The notes beneath the pieces were generated by a model that did not search any database, was not told the origin of the DNA, and worked only from the letters and a program-made list of their open reading frames with translations. From assembly GCA_900073065.1 (NCBI GenBank), contig FJOG01000003.1, positions 2,764,007-2,828,006 of the forward strand: a stretch of DNA of 64,000 bases, in the 5' to 3' direction. This DNA comes from Phialocephala subalpina (taxonomy: Eukaryota; Ascomycota; Leotiomycetes; Helotiales; Mollisiaceae). A program made the translations under genes and the position numbers. This document shows, piece after piece, positions 34,151 to 44,127 of this stretch (positions within the stretch are counted from its first letter, which is position 1; the number at the start of each line of letters is the position of its first letter).

Positions 34151-34980
34151 GCGAAGCGAGGAACGAAAAGGGGAGAGAGATGAGACGAACATTGGTTTGT
34201 GAACGAACGAGCATCGATACCTGTCACGAGTACAACTACCCTCCACGCTTGTGGAACCTCATTGGACATCTGTAGATATCGTGAATGAATGGATAGGTTT
34301 ATGTTTCGAACTTTCGGATGATTGTCCCTCCATCTAACGTGCATTCAAAAACACCCCTGACAAGCTGAACACGAAGCGACAAGGCGTTCTTGCGGCACAT
34401 TATAACTTACCGTTTTCTGCAATACGAAAACGATGCGATTCGCCCCATCTTCTTTGCGCACGTGAAATGGTCGTTTATTTGCGCAACAGTTACCACTTGA
34501 GGTCGTGATAAGGCTCACTTGCTGATGACAAGGTCCGTACGAGGTTAACCTTACAGGGAGCGGGAAGCATTTGCCGAGAGCAATGACGCCGGAGCTGGCC
34601 CCTCCAAAACCTTTGCATGCATCAGAGTCAGGCTGAGCGAAGCTGGACATCTTTCCTTTCCAAATCATCCATTTCGCGCTCGAACATGCCATCTTGAGAT
34701 ATGCTTTGAACTGCACAGCCTTGCCAATTATCTCTACGAATACGACTGAAGAGTCAAGAGTTGCCGCGCAATACGCGTATTCTCTCTAGGCATCTGTTAC
34801 GGTACCAGCGAGGCTGAGTCTTCAAGCCCTTGGCCACAACGAATTTCTCATCCGATCAAACCGAGCGCGTCTTGGTCAAAACAGTGACAATACCACGCCT
34901 TCACGAACCTCACATTCGATGACCAACTCCCTCACATCTCGGATCTTTCACCAGAGAATCTGCAGACCATCCCAGCCAAA
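34151..34980. other. Intergenic
   Basis: About 830 bp between the broken transporter and the arrestin-like gene. No gene seen. The right end is presumed promoter and 5' UTR. Confidence 0.45.
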
Positions 34981-36549
34981 ATGTCCGTCCGAATCGCCCT
35001 CGACAACCCGCACACCTTCTACACTAACCTCGACTTCATATCCGGCCGAATAATCCTCTCTCTCACCTCCGACGAAAACGTCTCCGCCATCCTCGTAAAA
35101 CTCGAAGGCGAATCGAGAACCGTCCTAATGCGTCCTATGGGGCCCATGCCGGGTCAACCTATGTACTCCCAACGCGATCGTCGGAGAGAAGGGATCGCTA
35201 CCGAGAACCACAAGATATTGTATAAGGTGGCTCAGGTCTTTCCAACGACGGGCCCGAATCAAACGCCGATGAGTGGGATGGCGTATACGTTGAGAGCAGG
35301 ACAGCATGAGTATCCGTTCAGGATTAAGATACCGTTTAATAACGGTTGTTCGGATCCTCAACAGCAGCAGATTATGGGGGCATTTGGGGGGTTTGGATTA
35401 AGTGGAATGCAGCAGATGCAATACAGACACGTCAAGAGGACGCTACCGCCGAGTTTGACGGGATTCCCCGGAGAGGCGGAGATCAGGTATTATATCAAGG
35501 TTACGGTTCAGAGACCGAGTCTGTTTAAGGAGAATAGGAGGAGTGCGATTGGGTTTAAATTCCTTCCCATTGAGCCTCCGCGGCCACCGAAAACGCAGAA
35601 TGAGGTTTATGCTAGGAGGCCATATGAGTTCCAAGCGGGGTTGGCGGGGTATGGGAAGAAGAGTTCAATGTTTAAGAAAACGCCTACGAAGATGAGTGAT
35701 ACGGCTCCCAAAGGAGAGATTGATGCCAGGTTACCGAGTCCGGCGGTGCTGACTTGTAATGAATCAATTCCGTTGAGGGTTATTGCGAGGAAGTTGAATG
35801 AGAGTGCGGAACATGTTTTCTTGACAAGTCTGCAAGTACATCTTGTTGGATTTACGGAAGTGAGGGCTCAGGATGTGGCGAGGACGGAAACGAGTAATTG
35901 GGTGCTTTTATCGACGTCTGGACTCAGTATCCCGATTAGTGCGCCGGGTGATGAGTTGAGGAAGGAGACGGTTGTGGATACGAGTTTGTGGGATAGTATA
36001 CCGTTGCCCAACACGGTGGCGCCGTCATTTCACACTTGCAATCTCACCAGAAGGTACGAACTGGAAGTCCGAGTAGGCTTGGGTTATGGTGTTCCGGGAG
36101 AGATACAGGTATAAAACTTTCTTTGCAAGGAAGTTCGATAGGGTGCTGACAAAAGACAGCCACAAACAATAACCCTCCCCCTCCGCTTTCAAATAGAAAT
36201 CTACTCCGGCATCTCACCCCCCGCCGCCCTCCTCGACGCCATAGCCTCCCAACCCATCCGTCCCACCGTCCCAGTCCGGCCTGCACAACCAGCGTCAGCA
36301 GCAGATCCTCTCTATCCTCCTCAGGCTCCTCCAGGTGGACCGGCAGCAGACGATGCGCCGCCGAGTTATGAAGATGCGATGGCGGAAGATATTAGTCCCG
36401 CCGATGGGCCGAGAAGGGAGTATAGTGGTGTTACGGATGTTAATGCGCCGGGGTTGGATGAGAAGGGGGCCGCGCCTAGGTACTCGAGTATACAGGGGAA
36501 TCCGGGACCGGGAAGGGGTGGGCCGGGGGCGATGGGGGGTGTAATTTGA
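34981..36549 (+). CDS. Arrestin-like (ART/alpha-arrestin) protein with PPxY motif
   Basis: Alpha-arrestins bring Rsp5-type ubiquitin ligases to membrane transporters and so trigger their endocytosis. Exons 34981-36108 and 36160-36549 join in phase to give 505 residues. An arrestin-N fold opens the protein (MSVRIALDNPHTFYTNLDFI, then SGRIILSL..VSAILVKLEG). A second beta-sandwich follows, and the tail is proline-rich and disordered. The tail carries PPSYEDAM, a PPxY motif for WW domains. The family role is well established, but which transporter it serves cannot be read from sequence. Confidence 0.85.
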
Positions 36550-37634
36550 TAGAATTGGGGAGGTGGTTGAGGTTAGTAACTTTTTGGGATCGAGGGAATT
36601 GATATGCATAGCAAAGCGAGGTTTCGAAAGGCGAAAGGGGGGAGTGAAGGGAATACCCGGCGTTGAAGTGTATGATCATGAGTTATGACTAGGGCGGTAA
36701 TGCGTTTGACTGAGGATGGGAGAATGAGCCTCATCTGGGCGTCTGACAGGGAGTCAAAGATTTTCTTGGCATAGACTTAAGGCTGTTGGGATGAAGGAAC
36801 GCGACTTCCAGTATGGAGCAATGCATAATGAAGAGGAGTGAATTCGGGTAGCAGCCAGCTTGATGCCCCATAATAGAGAAAAATAGAGCTTCCACAATGG
36901 TGCTCATACATTGACTGCTCACACACCTCACACTTGAGCTCCTTGTCTATTTTTTGATTCGTTGACGGAAGTGCAAGTTCACTGCAATACATAAAGGTAG
37001 GAGAATGTCCCATTGAACATGTCATATTAGAAACACTTCTCTTCCAAAGAAGCAAAGTCTCAAGCCAGTATAAAGAACCAAATGAGGAAAATGCTAGAAA
37101 AAGGAAACCTAGATTAAGGCGCAAACATACAAATGCCGGTCTAAATGCTCACATATACACGAATAGATGCTGGACTATTATCAATAGTATTGACAACTAA
37201 AGAGTAAAACTTGTACTTCGTAGATCAGCGAAAAGCTGAGACAATAGACAGGAAACGGTGTCTTCTCGCCTCGTCAATATCATGTTTCGTCTGGCGATGC
37301 GTTGGTGTTTGATAGCGGGTGCGGCATGACAGCACCATTTTAATACTGATGGGCACTGATACTCCTTGATTCGAAGGTAGACTTAGTAACGAGGGTAGTC
37401 AGGAATCCTAGAATTGATCCATCGTACGTTGGGAAACGCGCACTAGCACTAGTACTGCCATATATCTTAAACAGAGGATGCTTGAGCCGTCTAAGGGAAT
37501 TCCTGCTGCGATGGAGGCACCAGGAGATTCTATAGTCTGCCCGCGGAGGCTGACAGCAGTGATGCGTCGGATAATCGCCAAGTGTCGAGCGAAAGACAAA
37601 CATGGCCAGAAGATCCAAACTCATAACATTCATA
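36550..37634. other. Intergenic between convergent genes
   Basis: About 1.1 kb between the ends of the arrestin-like gene and RPA43. Minus-strand frames of 115 and 131 codons have no recognisable content and are treated as chance. Confidence 0.45.
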
Positions 37635-38642
37635 TCAATACTTCGTCCTATGCTTGAAACCACCCCCTCTCTCCTTCTCCTGGCTCTCCTCCGACTGGAC
37701 CCCCAGACTCGTCGCTCCCAGCGCCCTATCTCCACCTAGTCTTCGTCCAGCTTTATCTTTTGCCTTCTCCCCACTCCTCCCTTCCCTCTCAGCCAGAATC
37801 ATTTCTCTCTCTTCATCGTCGTCCAACATCGTCCCCTCAATGCTCAAAAATCCCCTCTCGCGATCATGACTCGACTCGATCTCCTTAACCCGAAACCTAA
37901 TCATACCCTCAACCTTTTTCCCCTCCCCATCAACCCAACACCCCTGTCCATCCTCCGCATAACCCTCATTCCCGCCCACCCCCTCTCCCTCCAACTCAGA
38001 AACATCCCTCCAAACCCAATCTCTCGGTAACCGTTTCCTTTCTATACTCGCATTGAATAAATTCCAACACACAACCCCAAGATGTCCCTCATTCTGCAAA
38101 TTCACATAGCCTTCTAACTCGACTCCACGCTCGGGCTTGAAGAGTAGGAAATCGGCAGTGAGCCAGGTCCAAGAGACGGCGTATTCGTCGATATTTTGTA
38201 GCAGGACTTGGGATGTAGTTTCGGCTCCGAAAGGTGTTTCTGATAATCGCGGATTTGAGTAGGAGAGTAGGACGCCGCGGAAGGGTGGGTAGTAAGTGAG
38301 GAGGAGGGGAGAGAGGTGTTCGGCGCATAATCCTTCGAGGGGGAATTTCTGGGAGACGGGCGCGAGTGGGAGGTAGAGGGATGAGGTTTGGAGGTGGAAT
38401 GGTGAGTTAGATTTATCGGCTGTAGGTTGAGGAGCGGAAGATGTGGCGTGAGAGGAATGTTTGTCTGATTTGTGTTTCTTTGATTTTGTTTTCGAGCTGG
38501 AGCCGTCTTCTCCTTGGTCTCTTTTCCGCTTCTTTTCGCTGTGTGTGGAGGATTTTGACTTCTTGTCGGATTTTGATCGGTGTTTCTCTTTTTCGGGAGA
38601 CATTGTGGTGGGTTGGACGGAGTGCGTCTTATCAATTGACAT
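37635..38642 (-). CDS. RPA43: RNA polymerase I subunit A43
   Basis: A 335-residue single-exon protein matching the Rpa43 subunit that, with A14, forms the Pol I stalk and docks the initiation factor Rrn3. The N-terminal 70 residues are Lys/Ser-rich and probably carry nuclear or nucleolar targeting signals. The Rpb7-N-like tip follows (SSLYLPLAPVSQKFPLEGLC, then AEHLSPLLLTYYPPFRGVLL). The OB-fold region holds YAVSWTWLTADFLLFKPERG and NEGHLGVVCWNLFNASIER. The C-terminal tail is acidic, then basic. Two in-frame ATGs lie at 38642 and 38603, and the first was kept. It is divergent from the DnaJ gene, with 266 bp between starts. Confidence 0.85.
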   Translation of the reverse strand: MSIDKTHSVQPTTMSPEKEKHRSKSDKKSKSSTHSEKKRKRDQGEDGSSSKTKSKKHKSDKHSSHATSSAPQPTADKSNSPFHLQTSSLYLPLAPVSQKFPLEGLCAEHLSPLLLTYYPPFRGVLLSYSNPRLSETPFGAETTSQVLLQNIDEYAVSWTWLTADFLLFKPERGVELEGYVNLQNEGHLGVVCWNLFNASIERKRLPRDWVWRDVSELEGEGVGGNEGYAEDGQGCWVDGEGKKVEGMIRFRVKEIESSHDRERGFLSIEGTMLDDDEEREMILAEREGRSGEKAKDKAGRRLGGDRALGATSLGVQSEESQEKERGGGFKHRTKY

Positions 38643-38908
38643 TCTTGAAGCTTTGAGGCTGTTGGTGAGAGAGGATTTAAGGTTAATCGATCTTTTTTTC
38701 GAGGCTGCAGGTCGGCACGGAAGGAGCGGCCGCTTGCATGGATGTGTCTTCTACGCCTCGGGAACGCCAAAGTTGTGGACAGGTTGAGCCTCGCGACGTA
38801 CACTTATTGATGCGGCGAACATTCATTCTCTTTCTCTTTCATACACAATATTGCTCTCTTTCATGAGATCCGTCAAGCGACTGTTTGAGCACGCGCGCGA
38901 CGGTCATC
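38643..38908. promoter_or_regulatory. Shared divergent promoter, RPA43 / DnaJ
   Basis: 266 bp between two divergent start codons, expected to contain both promoters. It includes pyrimidine-rich TTTCTCTTTC tracts. No specific factor site is claimed. Confidence 0.5.
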
Positions 38909-40042
38909 ATGTCTGCTAACTTGCTTTCTCTGGCTGGCTGGACGTTTCTTCCAAATGTAAGTACCGCGACCTCGAGGGGGCAACAAAGGATAGAATGTTA
39001 ACACACTATCCAGCTTGTCACAGGATGGGTTCAGAGCGTATACTATGGCATCACAATACGAGCTGGTGAACCAAAACCGCAACCAGGCACTCCGCGATAC
39101 ATCCTTCACCGACGGCGCATACACATCATAGTCGTCTCCGCGTACCTCCTCTACACAATCTACGAAGCAGACTGGGAGATACGGCGAGCTTCAGACTATT
39201 ATCAAGACTTGGGCATACCACATAATGCCAGCGACAGAGATATCAAATCACGATTCCGGCGCCTAGCAGCTATACACCACCCCGACAAAGTCTCGTCTTC
39301 CTCCCCCACTTCCGAAAACTACTTCGTGCACCTGAAGCTTGCACAAGACACACTTTTAAACCCAGCGAAACGATTCGCATACGAACGCTTCGGGCCAGAT
39401 ATGATAAACTGGCAACGCTGCTCTAGCATGCACGACTTCGTCCTCCAAGGCCTCCAAGCCATCCTCCCATACTACGGCGCAGCAGCAATATTCATGTACA
39501 TCCTAGGACTATTAGGATACTTGGAATGGGGCAAATACTGGCGATGGCTGACCTTGGTTGGGCTTTGCATATTCGAACTACATACCATCTCTCGACCGCA
39601 CTTTCCTTTATTCGCAGCCAACATCCTCAACCCGATTTTAACGACTTTCACAAATCATCCTCCATACCTACCTTACCAACTCATTCTCCTGGCAAGGAAA
39701 ATGAGTATTACGCTCTACATTGCTTTCTCGCAGATAGGGCCTTTGCTCCAGCCTCCGGATAGGATAGCAGCGAACGCGAATCCGGAATTGGCATTGAAGC
39801 AGCAGTTAGATAGGTTAGAAGCTACGGCCAAACAAGCAGATGCGGAAGCTACGAGGCAGGTACAGATGGAGCTAAGTCCTTTTGGAGGTGATCCACAGGC
39901 CTTGAAGCAAGTGGAGAAAGAGACGAAGGATTGGCTTGTACACAATACTATTAGGAATGATCCGGAGGTTAGGGATGCGATGGGCACGTTGTTGCAGCGG
40001 AGGAGGACGGATGCTCCTGCTGGAGCGAGGGGGAATAGATAG
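38909..40042 (+). CDS. Membrane-anchored DnaJ-domain protein
   Basis: An Hsp40 co-chaperone held in a membrane, most likely the ER. Exon 1 (38909-38956) encodes MSANLLSLAGWTFLPN and exon 2 is 39014-40042, giving 358 residues. A J domain starts near residue 80 (DYYQDLGIPHNASDRDIKSR) with the essential HPD in AIHHPDKVSSS. A hydrophobic span precedes it, and two or three follow (AILPYYGAAAIFMYILGLLG, then WRWLTLVGLCIF). The C-terminal tail is a charged coiled coil. Its layout resembles the fungal ER DnaJ proteins related to Sec63/ERJ5. The exact orthologue was not assigned. Confidence 0.85.
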
Positions 40043-40292
40043 ACTGCTTTTGCGTTTGGTATTCTGAATTGATACAATACAGATTGTCTTGGAGATTTGT
40101 ACTTGGTCCTATTCGTGAGATGAGATGATAGGGGGCGCTTTCGCCTCCCCTGAAATGAGCTCATGGCACGTGATGCGTTTCGCTTGGACGGGAATGACAA
40201 ACCGAAATTGTTCTTCTCCATCTTAAACTTGAAAATAAAACCCATACATATAGATACTTGATCTTAACACTGAATGGTATCCTGTGGACATT

Positions 40293-41231
40293 ATGGTATG
40301 TTTTAGAGCTTTATGACCATGCTTTTTGACAGATGTTGACGATTCAAGGTTCACGCCGACTCATCAAATTTCAAAGCGGATGTCACGAAAGAGGAAGCTT
40401 ATAAACAGGTCCTTGAGCAGGCTGAGCTGCTGCTTGATGGGCAGAGAAACTGGGTAATTCGCTCACAAGCTTCTCTGGAAGCATTGACTAACTGGGCATG
40501 CAGGTCTGGTACGCACTTTCCTGTTTTGTGTCCGAGTCACGTGGATACAAGGAATCGTTGGAGAGTTGAAGCTTCACCTTCAAGGCGTGGAGGCGAGAAG
40601 ACGAGCATTTGGCTGATGCAGGAACAGCAACACCGCAAACTTAACAAGTCTACTATGGCACGCATATAAGAGCCTTCCAAGTCCAAGTCGGGATGTAAAC
40701 TGGGCTGGTTCGTCCCTTCCTCTTTCTCCCCCTCCCAATTCAGACCCCGCTAATCAGGAACAGGATTCTACGTTCTCGACCACTTAGCCAAAGAACAGCT
40801 CATTCTCGGTCCTTTCCAAGGGAAGGTAGCGTGCCAAACGATTAAATTCGGAAGGGGCGTGTGTGGAACTGCGGCCGCGAAGAAGGAGACTATGTTGGTT
40901 GAGGATGTTGAGGAGTTTCCGGGGCATATTGCTTGTAAGTTCTTTAAATTCTTGTCGTCTTGCAAGCCAAATCTTGGTACTGGTCATCCAACCTCGCAAT
41001 TCTGGAGTGAAGTTACAGAGGTTTCATTCTCTGGTTAAAAAGCATGCACGAGACTGATATCGAGCAGGTGATGGAGACTCGAGAAGTGAGATCGTCGTCC
41101 CAATAATAGTAGATGGCAAGACAGTGGCGATCATCGATGTTGACTGTGCGGTGGTGAATGGATTCGACGCGGTTGATAAGAGCGCATTGGAGGATCTGGC
41201 TGCCTTGATTGGGAAGGCGTGCGATTGGTAG
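40293..41231 (+). CDS. Free-methionine-R-sulfoxide reductase (GAF type)
   Basis: A GAF-domain enzyme that reduces free methionine-R-sulfoxide to methionine in the cytosol, protecting against oxidation. Six exons are proposed: 40293-40295 (ATG only), 40349-40453, 40504-40508 (5 nt, GTCTG), 40628-40707, 40764-40934 and 41068-41231. The total is 528 nt, exactly in frame, 175 residues. The three cysteines used by the yeast enzyme occur in KVACQTIKFGRG, GVCGTAAAK and HIACDGDSRSE. The core LLWHAYKSLPSPSRDVNWAG is also typical. The 5-nt exon is inferred because only it restores NWVCNTANLTSLLW with consensus splice sites on both sides. Confidence 0.85.
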
Positions 41232-41479
41232 AGGTACGTTCCTTGGTAGGAGATCAAAATCAGCTCTGACAATTCCAGCAGAAAAGAATCAAATACAAGG
41301 CACTGCTTTCAATATTCACAATGTTGGCGAGTCTCTCGATCACTGAAGCTGGATAGGTTCATTTCTAGGCCTCCCGACTCATGACAGCACCGGCCGATTG
41401 TTTCAAGTCCTCAAATTTCTATCAGCAATGACAAGATCTCGCTTTAGCTACAACAAGTCCGCCATCTCAATGGTATCAT

Positions 41480-42100
41480 TGTCATACCCTGGACGCATTA
41501 CCGCTCGACACTTCTGAAAATCTTGCCAAGGATGAAGTGTAGTTCAGTCATTGCCAGATTCGCAGCTGGACAAATTCTCGTACTATAACTGGATGGAACT
41601 AATCCAGTCTCCTACTCTCATCGGCTTCGAGCCATTTATCTAATTTTCTCTCATCCGGTTTTGGATACACATCCGCCAAGCGACCTTGTGTGTATGCTCC
41701 AGTCGATGCGATAACTCCAGGAGGGACGACCATACCTCTGAGTCTGATGTCCGTCCAATCATATCGTTCCAGCGGAATGGGAAACATCGAGTACATCATT
41801 ATTGTCTCTCTGATGGCGGCATCAAAGAATGGCAGATCCATTGTCTTCTTGATCTCCAATTCCTCCGGCACGGGAAACGCATCCCTCAACTCCTTCAACA
41901 ACTTTTCCTGCATATCTGGATGCCGCGTCAGCAGCCAACAGGTGAGATATGCAGTACCAGCAGTCGTTAATGAGAGTACAGCAAACATTAACCCCCGTGT
42001 AGGCTGGGATCTCTTCATCCTTGATCTGATTTCTTTGCTGATCGAGGGCTGCATATCTATCTCATTCCTTCTACAGCTGCTGTTATTGCTTGTGCGGTTT
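41480..42100 (-). pseudogene. Cytochrome P450 fragment, disrupted
   Basis: The minus strand encodes the C-terminal third of a P450. It has an I-helix-like stretch where the usual AG-acid-T motif reads AGTAYLT, then ELRDAFPVPEELEIKKTMDL, the ExxR helix AAIRETIMMYSMFPIPLERY and the PERF-region segment YPKPDERKLDKWLE. A TAG follows SRRLD at about 41600. A few bases later, in another frame, lies the heme-binding region TRICPAANLAMTELHFILGK with the axial Cys but Ala for the usual Gly. No N-terminal half was found upstream. The missing oxygen-activation residues, stop, frameshift and truncation all indicate a pseudogene. Confidence 0.8.
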
Positions 42101-42474
42101 TCATTACTTGCACACTGAAGTTTGGTTTTAGTCTCGATCGTATGGGTTCTGTAGCACTAAATGTTTGTGTGGTTCTCTCTTTTCAGGCTTCTCGCAAATT
42201 CTGGTAAGCCAGGCGAGACTGTCCTGCTAGATCCGACACCATAATCCAACGGAGGAACCCGAACACTCTGTTAATGTCATATTCAGTCCACTAGATGTTG
42301 CTAAGAAGGACTATGATTCTTCAATGCTTCACAGATGACATCATTAATTCACATAAGATCAACATGCACTTCCAAAGGAGAGAGCTCTTTCACTTCTCAT
42401 CTTATCGACTTTACTCATCAGGACCTCCTTCCATCAAATAGTACTTTACATCGCACAGATTTCAAGAGGTCAAG
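42101..42474. other. Intergenic
   Basis: About 370 bp. No gene or repeat was seen. It holds the promoter of the first SAM-like gene. Confidence 0.4.
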
Positions 42475-42894
42475 ATGAACTGCGAATACACTCCTCTCAG
42501 CACTTCTCCTCCGCCATACCAGGAAGACAAGAAGGAGAAAGCAGACATATCAGAGGAAACTGCATCTCCTCCACCAGCACCACCACAGAGAAATTTCGCC
42601 ATCACGCATACCGATGTACCGCAATGGAGATGGTCAACAAACCAATGCAGGAAATGGTTGGAATCAGTCTACACCGAAATATTCAACCTTCCCGGAGAAG
42701 AAGCGTTGTTTTTAGCAATCAAATTTGAAGGAAGTGGTCCAATGATTTATATTACGTCAAGAGAGGAGTGGGTAGAGTTGCTTGGTTATCAGAGAGGGAG
42801 GAGTCTATATGCTCTACTTGTTACGGTGAAGAATGAGCCTGGTGCTATGCCCAGCAGTATCACTGTTGATAGTGATTTTAGAAGAGAGGGCTAG
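42475..42894 (+). CDS. SAM-like family protein, copy A
   Basis: A 139-residue single-exon frame and the best-preserved member of a local five-gene family. A proline-rich N-terminus holds SPPPYQEDKKEK, a PPxY motif. Residues about 50-125 form the family domain (WRWSTNQCRKWLESVY, IKFEGSGPMIYITSREEWVE, LLGYQRGRSLYALLV). The succession of W, CRxWL, a GxG turn, an LLG-like turn and an L-rich last helix resembles a sterile alpha motif, a protein- or RNA-binding helical bundle. This relation is an inference. The C-terminus is shorter than in copy B. No known family name could be given. Confidence 0.65.
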   Translation: MNCEYTPLSTSPPPYQEDKKEKADISEETASPPPAPPQRNFAITHTDVPQWRWSTNQCRKWLESVYTEIFNLPGEEALFLAIKFEGSGPMIYITSREEWVELLGYQRGRSLYALLVTVKNEPGAMPSSITVDSDFRREG

Positions 42895-43368
42895 TGAATT
42901 GGGTCTTGGGATGGGGATCCAGGCCAAGTTCAGATGGAGATTTGAACAGGATTGGATGTGCAGCATGAAGAATTGTTTTTCCTCGAGTCATTCTTCGGAG
43001 ACAATTGTGTCTTGAACTTTGATTTAATTTGGATGTGATTGCGGTATGACAAACACCAATATAGGCACTAGTGTCGTCATTTCTGTCCTTTCACGGCTTG
43101 CGAGGTGGATAACTTTCGGAAGAAGCTAGAAAGGTAGCCTTCTTAGATCCCGTCAAGAGATCAAAGTTTGGAGCCAAACTCACCCAAAGGGTCTAGCTAC
43201 ATGATTTATAGAACAACAAGTAATTCTACATAGAATTATGAATTATGAAACTTTCCGTCACATTGGGACATTGTTGCAAATCTTTACTTCCACTATTTTA
43301 TCGATTTTACTTATTACTGTCCACCTTACGATAGCTTCTACTTCAATCAAAGAAACAAGTTAACGAAA
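42895..43368. other. Spacer between SAM-like copies A and B
   Basis: About 470 bp, AT-rich. No gene seen. It contains the promoter of copy B. Confidence 0.4.
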
Positions 43369-44001
43369 ATGGGGGCTTCCAACTCCAAGACGAGGTTCCA
43401 GAATAGCACTGCTCCTCCACCGCCCCCACCTTACCAGGAGAAATACTACGACAGATACTCTCCGTCACGAAATTCCCCCTCGTCCGAAGCACGTACACCC
43501 ACACCGAGTCCACTCAAAGCAAGTCCACCCAAGGCACGTTATACAAAGAACACACCTCCTACAGCAAGCCCGTCTAGAAAAATCATCAGATGGGGCGACG
43601 TATCTCAGTGGAAGTGGTCAACAAATCAATGCAGAGAATGGTTGAGCGCAGTTTTTATCGACTCGTTCAATTTACAACCATTGGAATCAGCGGACTTGGC
43701 CAGAAATTTGAAGGAAATGGAACAAATCTATACCGCAAGACATCTGACTGGTGGATCGAGAACTTCGGAGGTGATAGAGGCTATGCTTGTTCATGATGCT
43801 TTACTCTGTAAGCCGAGAGCCTGTGCTATCCCGAAGAACATCTATTTTGACTGCAAACAATTCGATAAAAGCTTCAAGGATAGGGTGAATGAAGAGATGT
43901 TGAAGAAATACGCCAAGAAAAAGAAGTTGGAGAGAATAGCTCGAAGCAGGGGGCTCAGTAGGAGAATTTTGATGTTCAACAAACTTGACAATCTATATTG
44001 A
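43369..44001 (+). CDS. SAM-like family protein, copy B, with out-of-frame middle
   Basis: A 210-residue frame. The start MGASNSKTRF matches an N-myristoylation signal (Gly2, Ser6), which would place the protein at membranes. A PPPPPPYQEKYY motif follows. The family domain starts KWSTNQCREWLSAVFIDSFN. From about 43700 to 43790 the sequence homologous to copy A (KFEGNGTNLYRKTSDWW) is found in the +1 frame, while the main frame reads unrelated residues. Homology returns to the main frame at MLVHDALLCKPRACAIPKN. So two opposite frameshifts have replaced about 30 residues without stopping translation. A basic C-terminal tail of about 55 residues follows. Confidence 0.6.
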   Translation: MGASNSKTRFQNSTAPPPPPPYQEKYYDRYSPSRNSPSSEARTPTPSPLKASPPKARYTKNTPPTASPSRKIIRWGDVSQWKWSTNQCREWLSAVFIDSFNLQPLESADLARNLKEMEQIYTARHLTGGSRTSEVIEAMLVHDALLCKPRACAIPKNIYFDCKQFDKSFKDRVNEEMLKKYAKKKKLERIARSRGLSRRILMFNKLDNLY

Positions 44002-44127
44002 ACTAGTCGATGCACTGCTCTCAAGTCAAGATTATTGGAATCCTCTATCTTAAATGTCATAAATGGCATCTGTCTTGGCAGACCATAAACGCCGATGAAA
44101 GCTCCAGTACTAGAATCCAAAGCCGGC

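Noticed and set aside
34345..34716. Minus-strand 123-codon frame upstream of the arrestin-like gene
   Set aside because: Random-looking composition in a probable promoter region.
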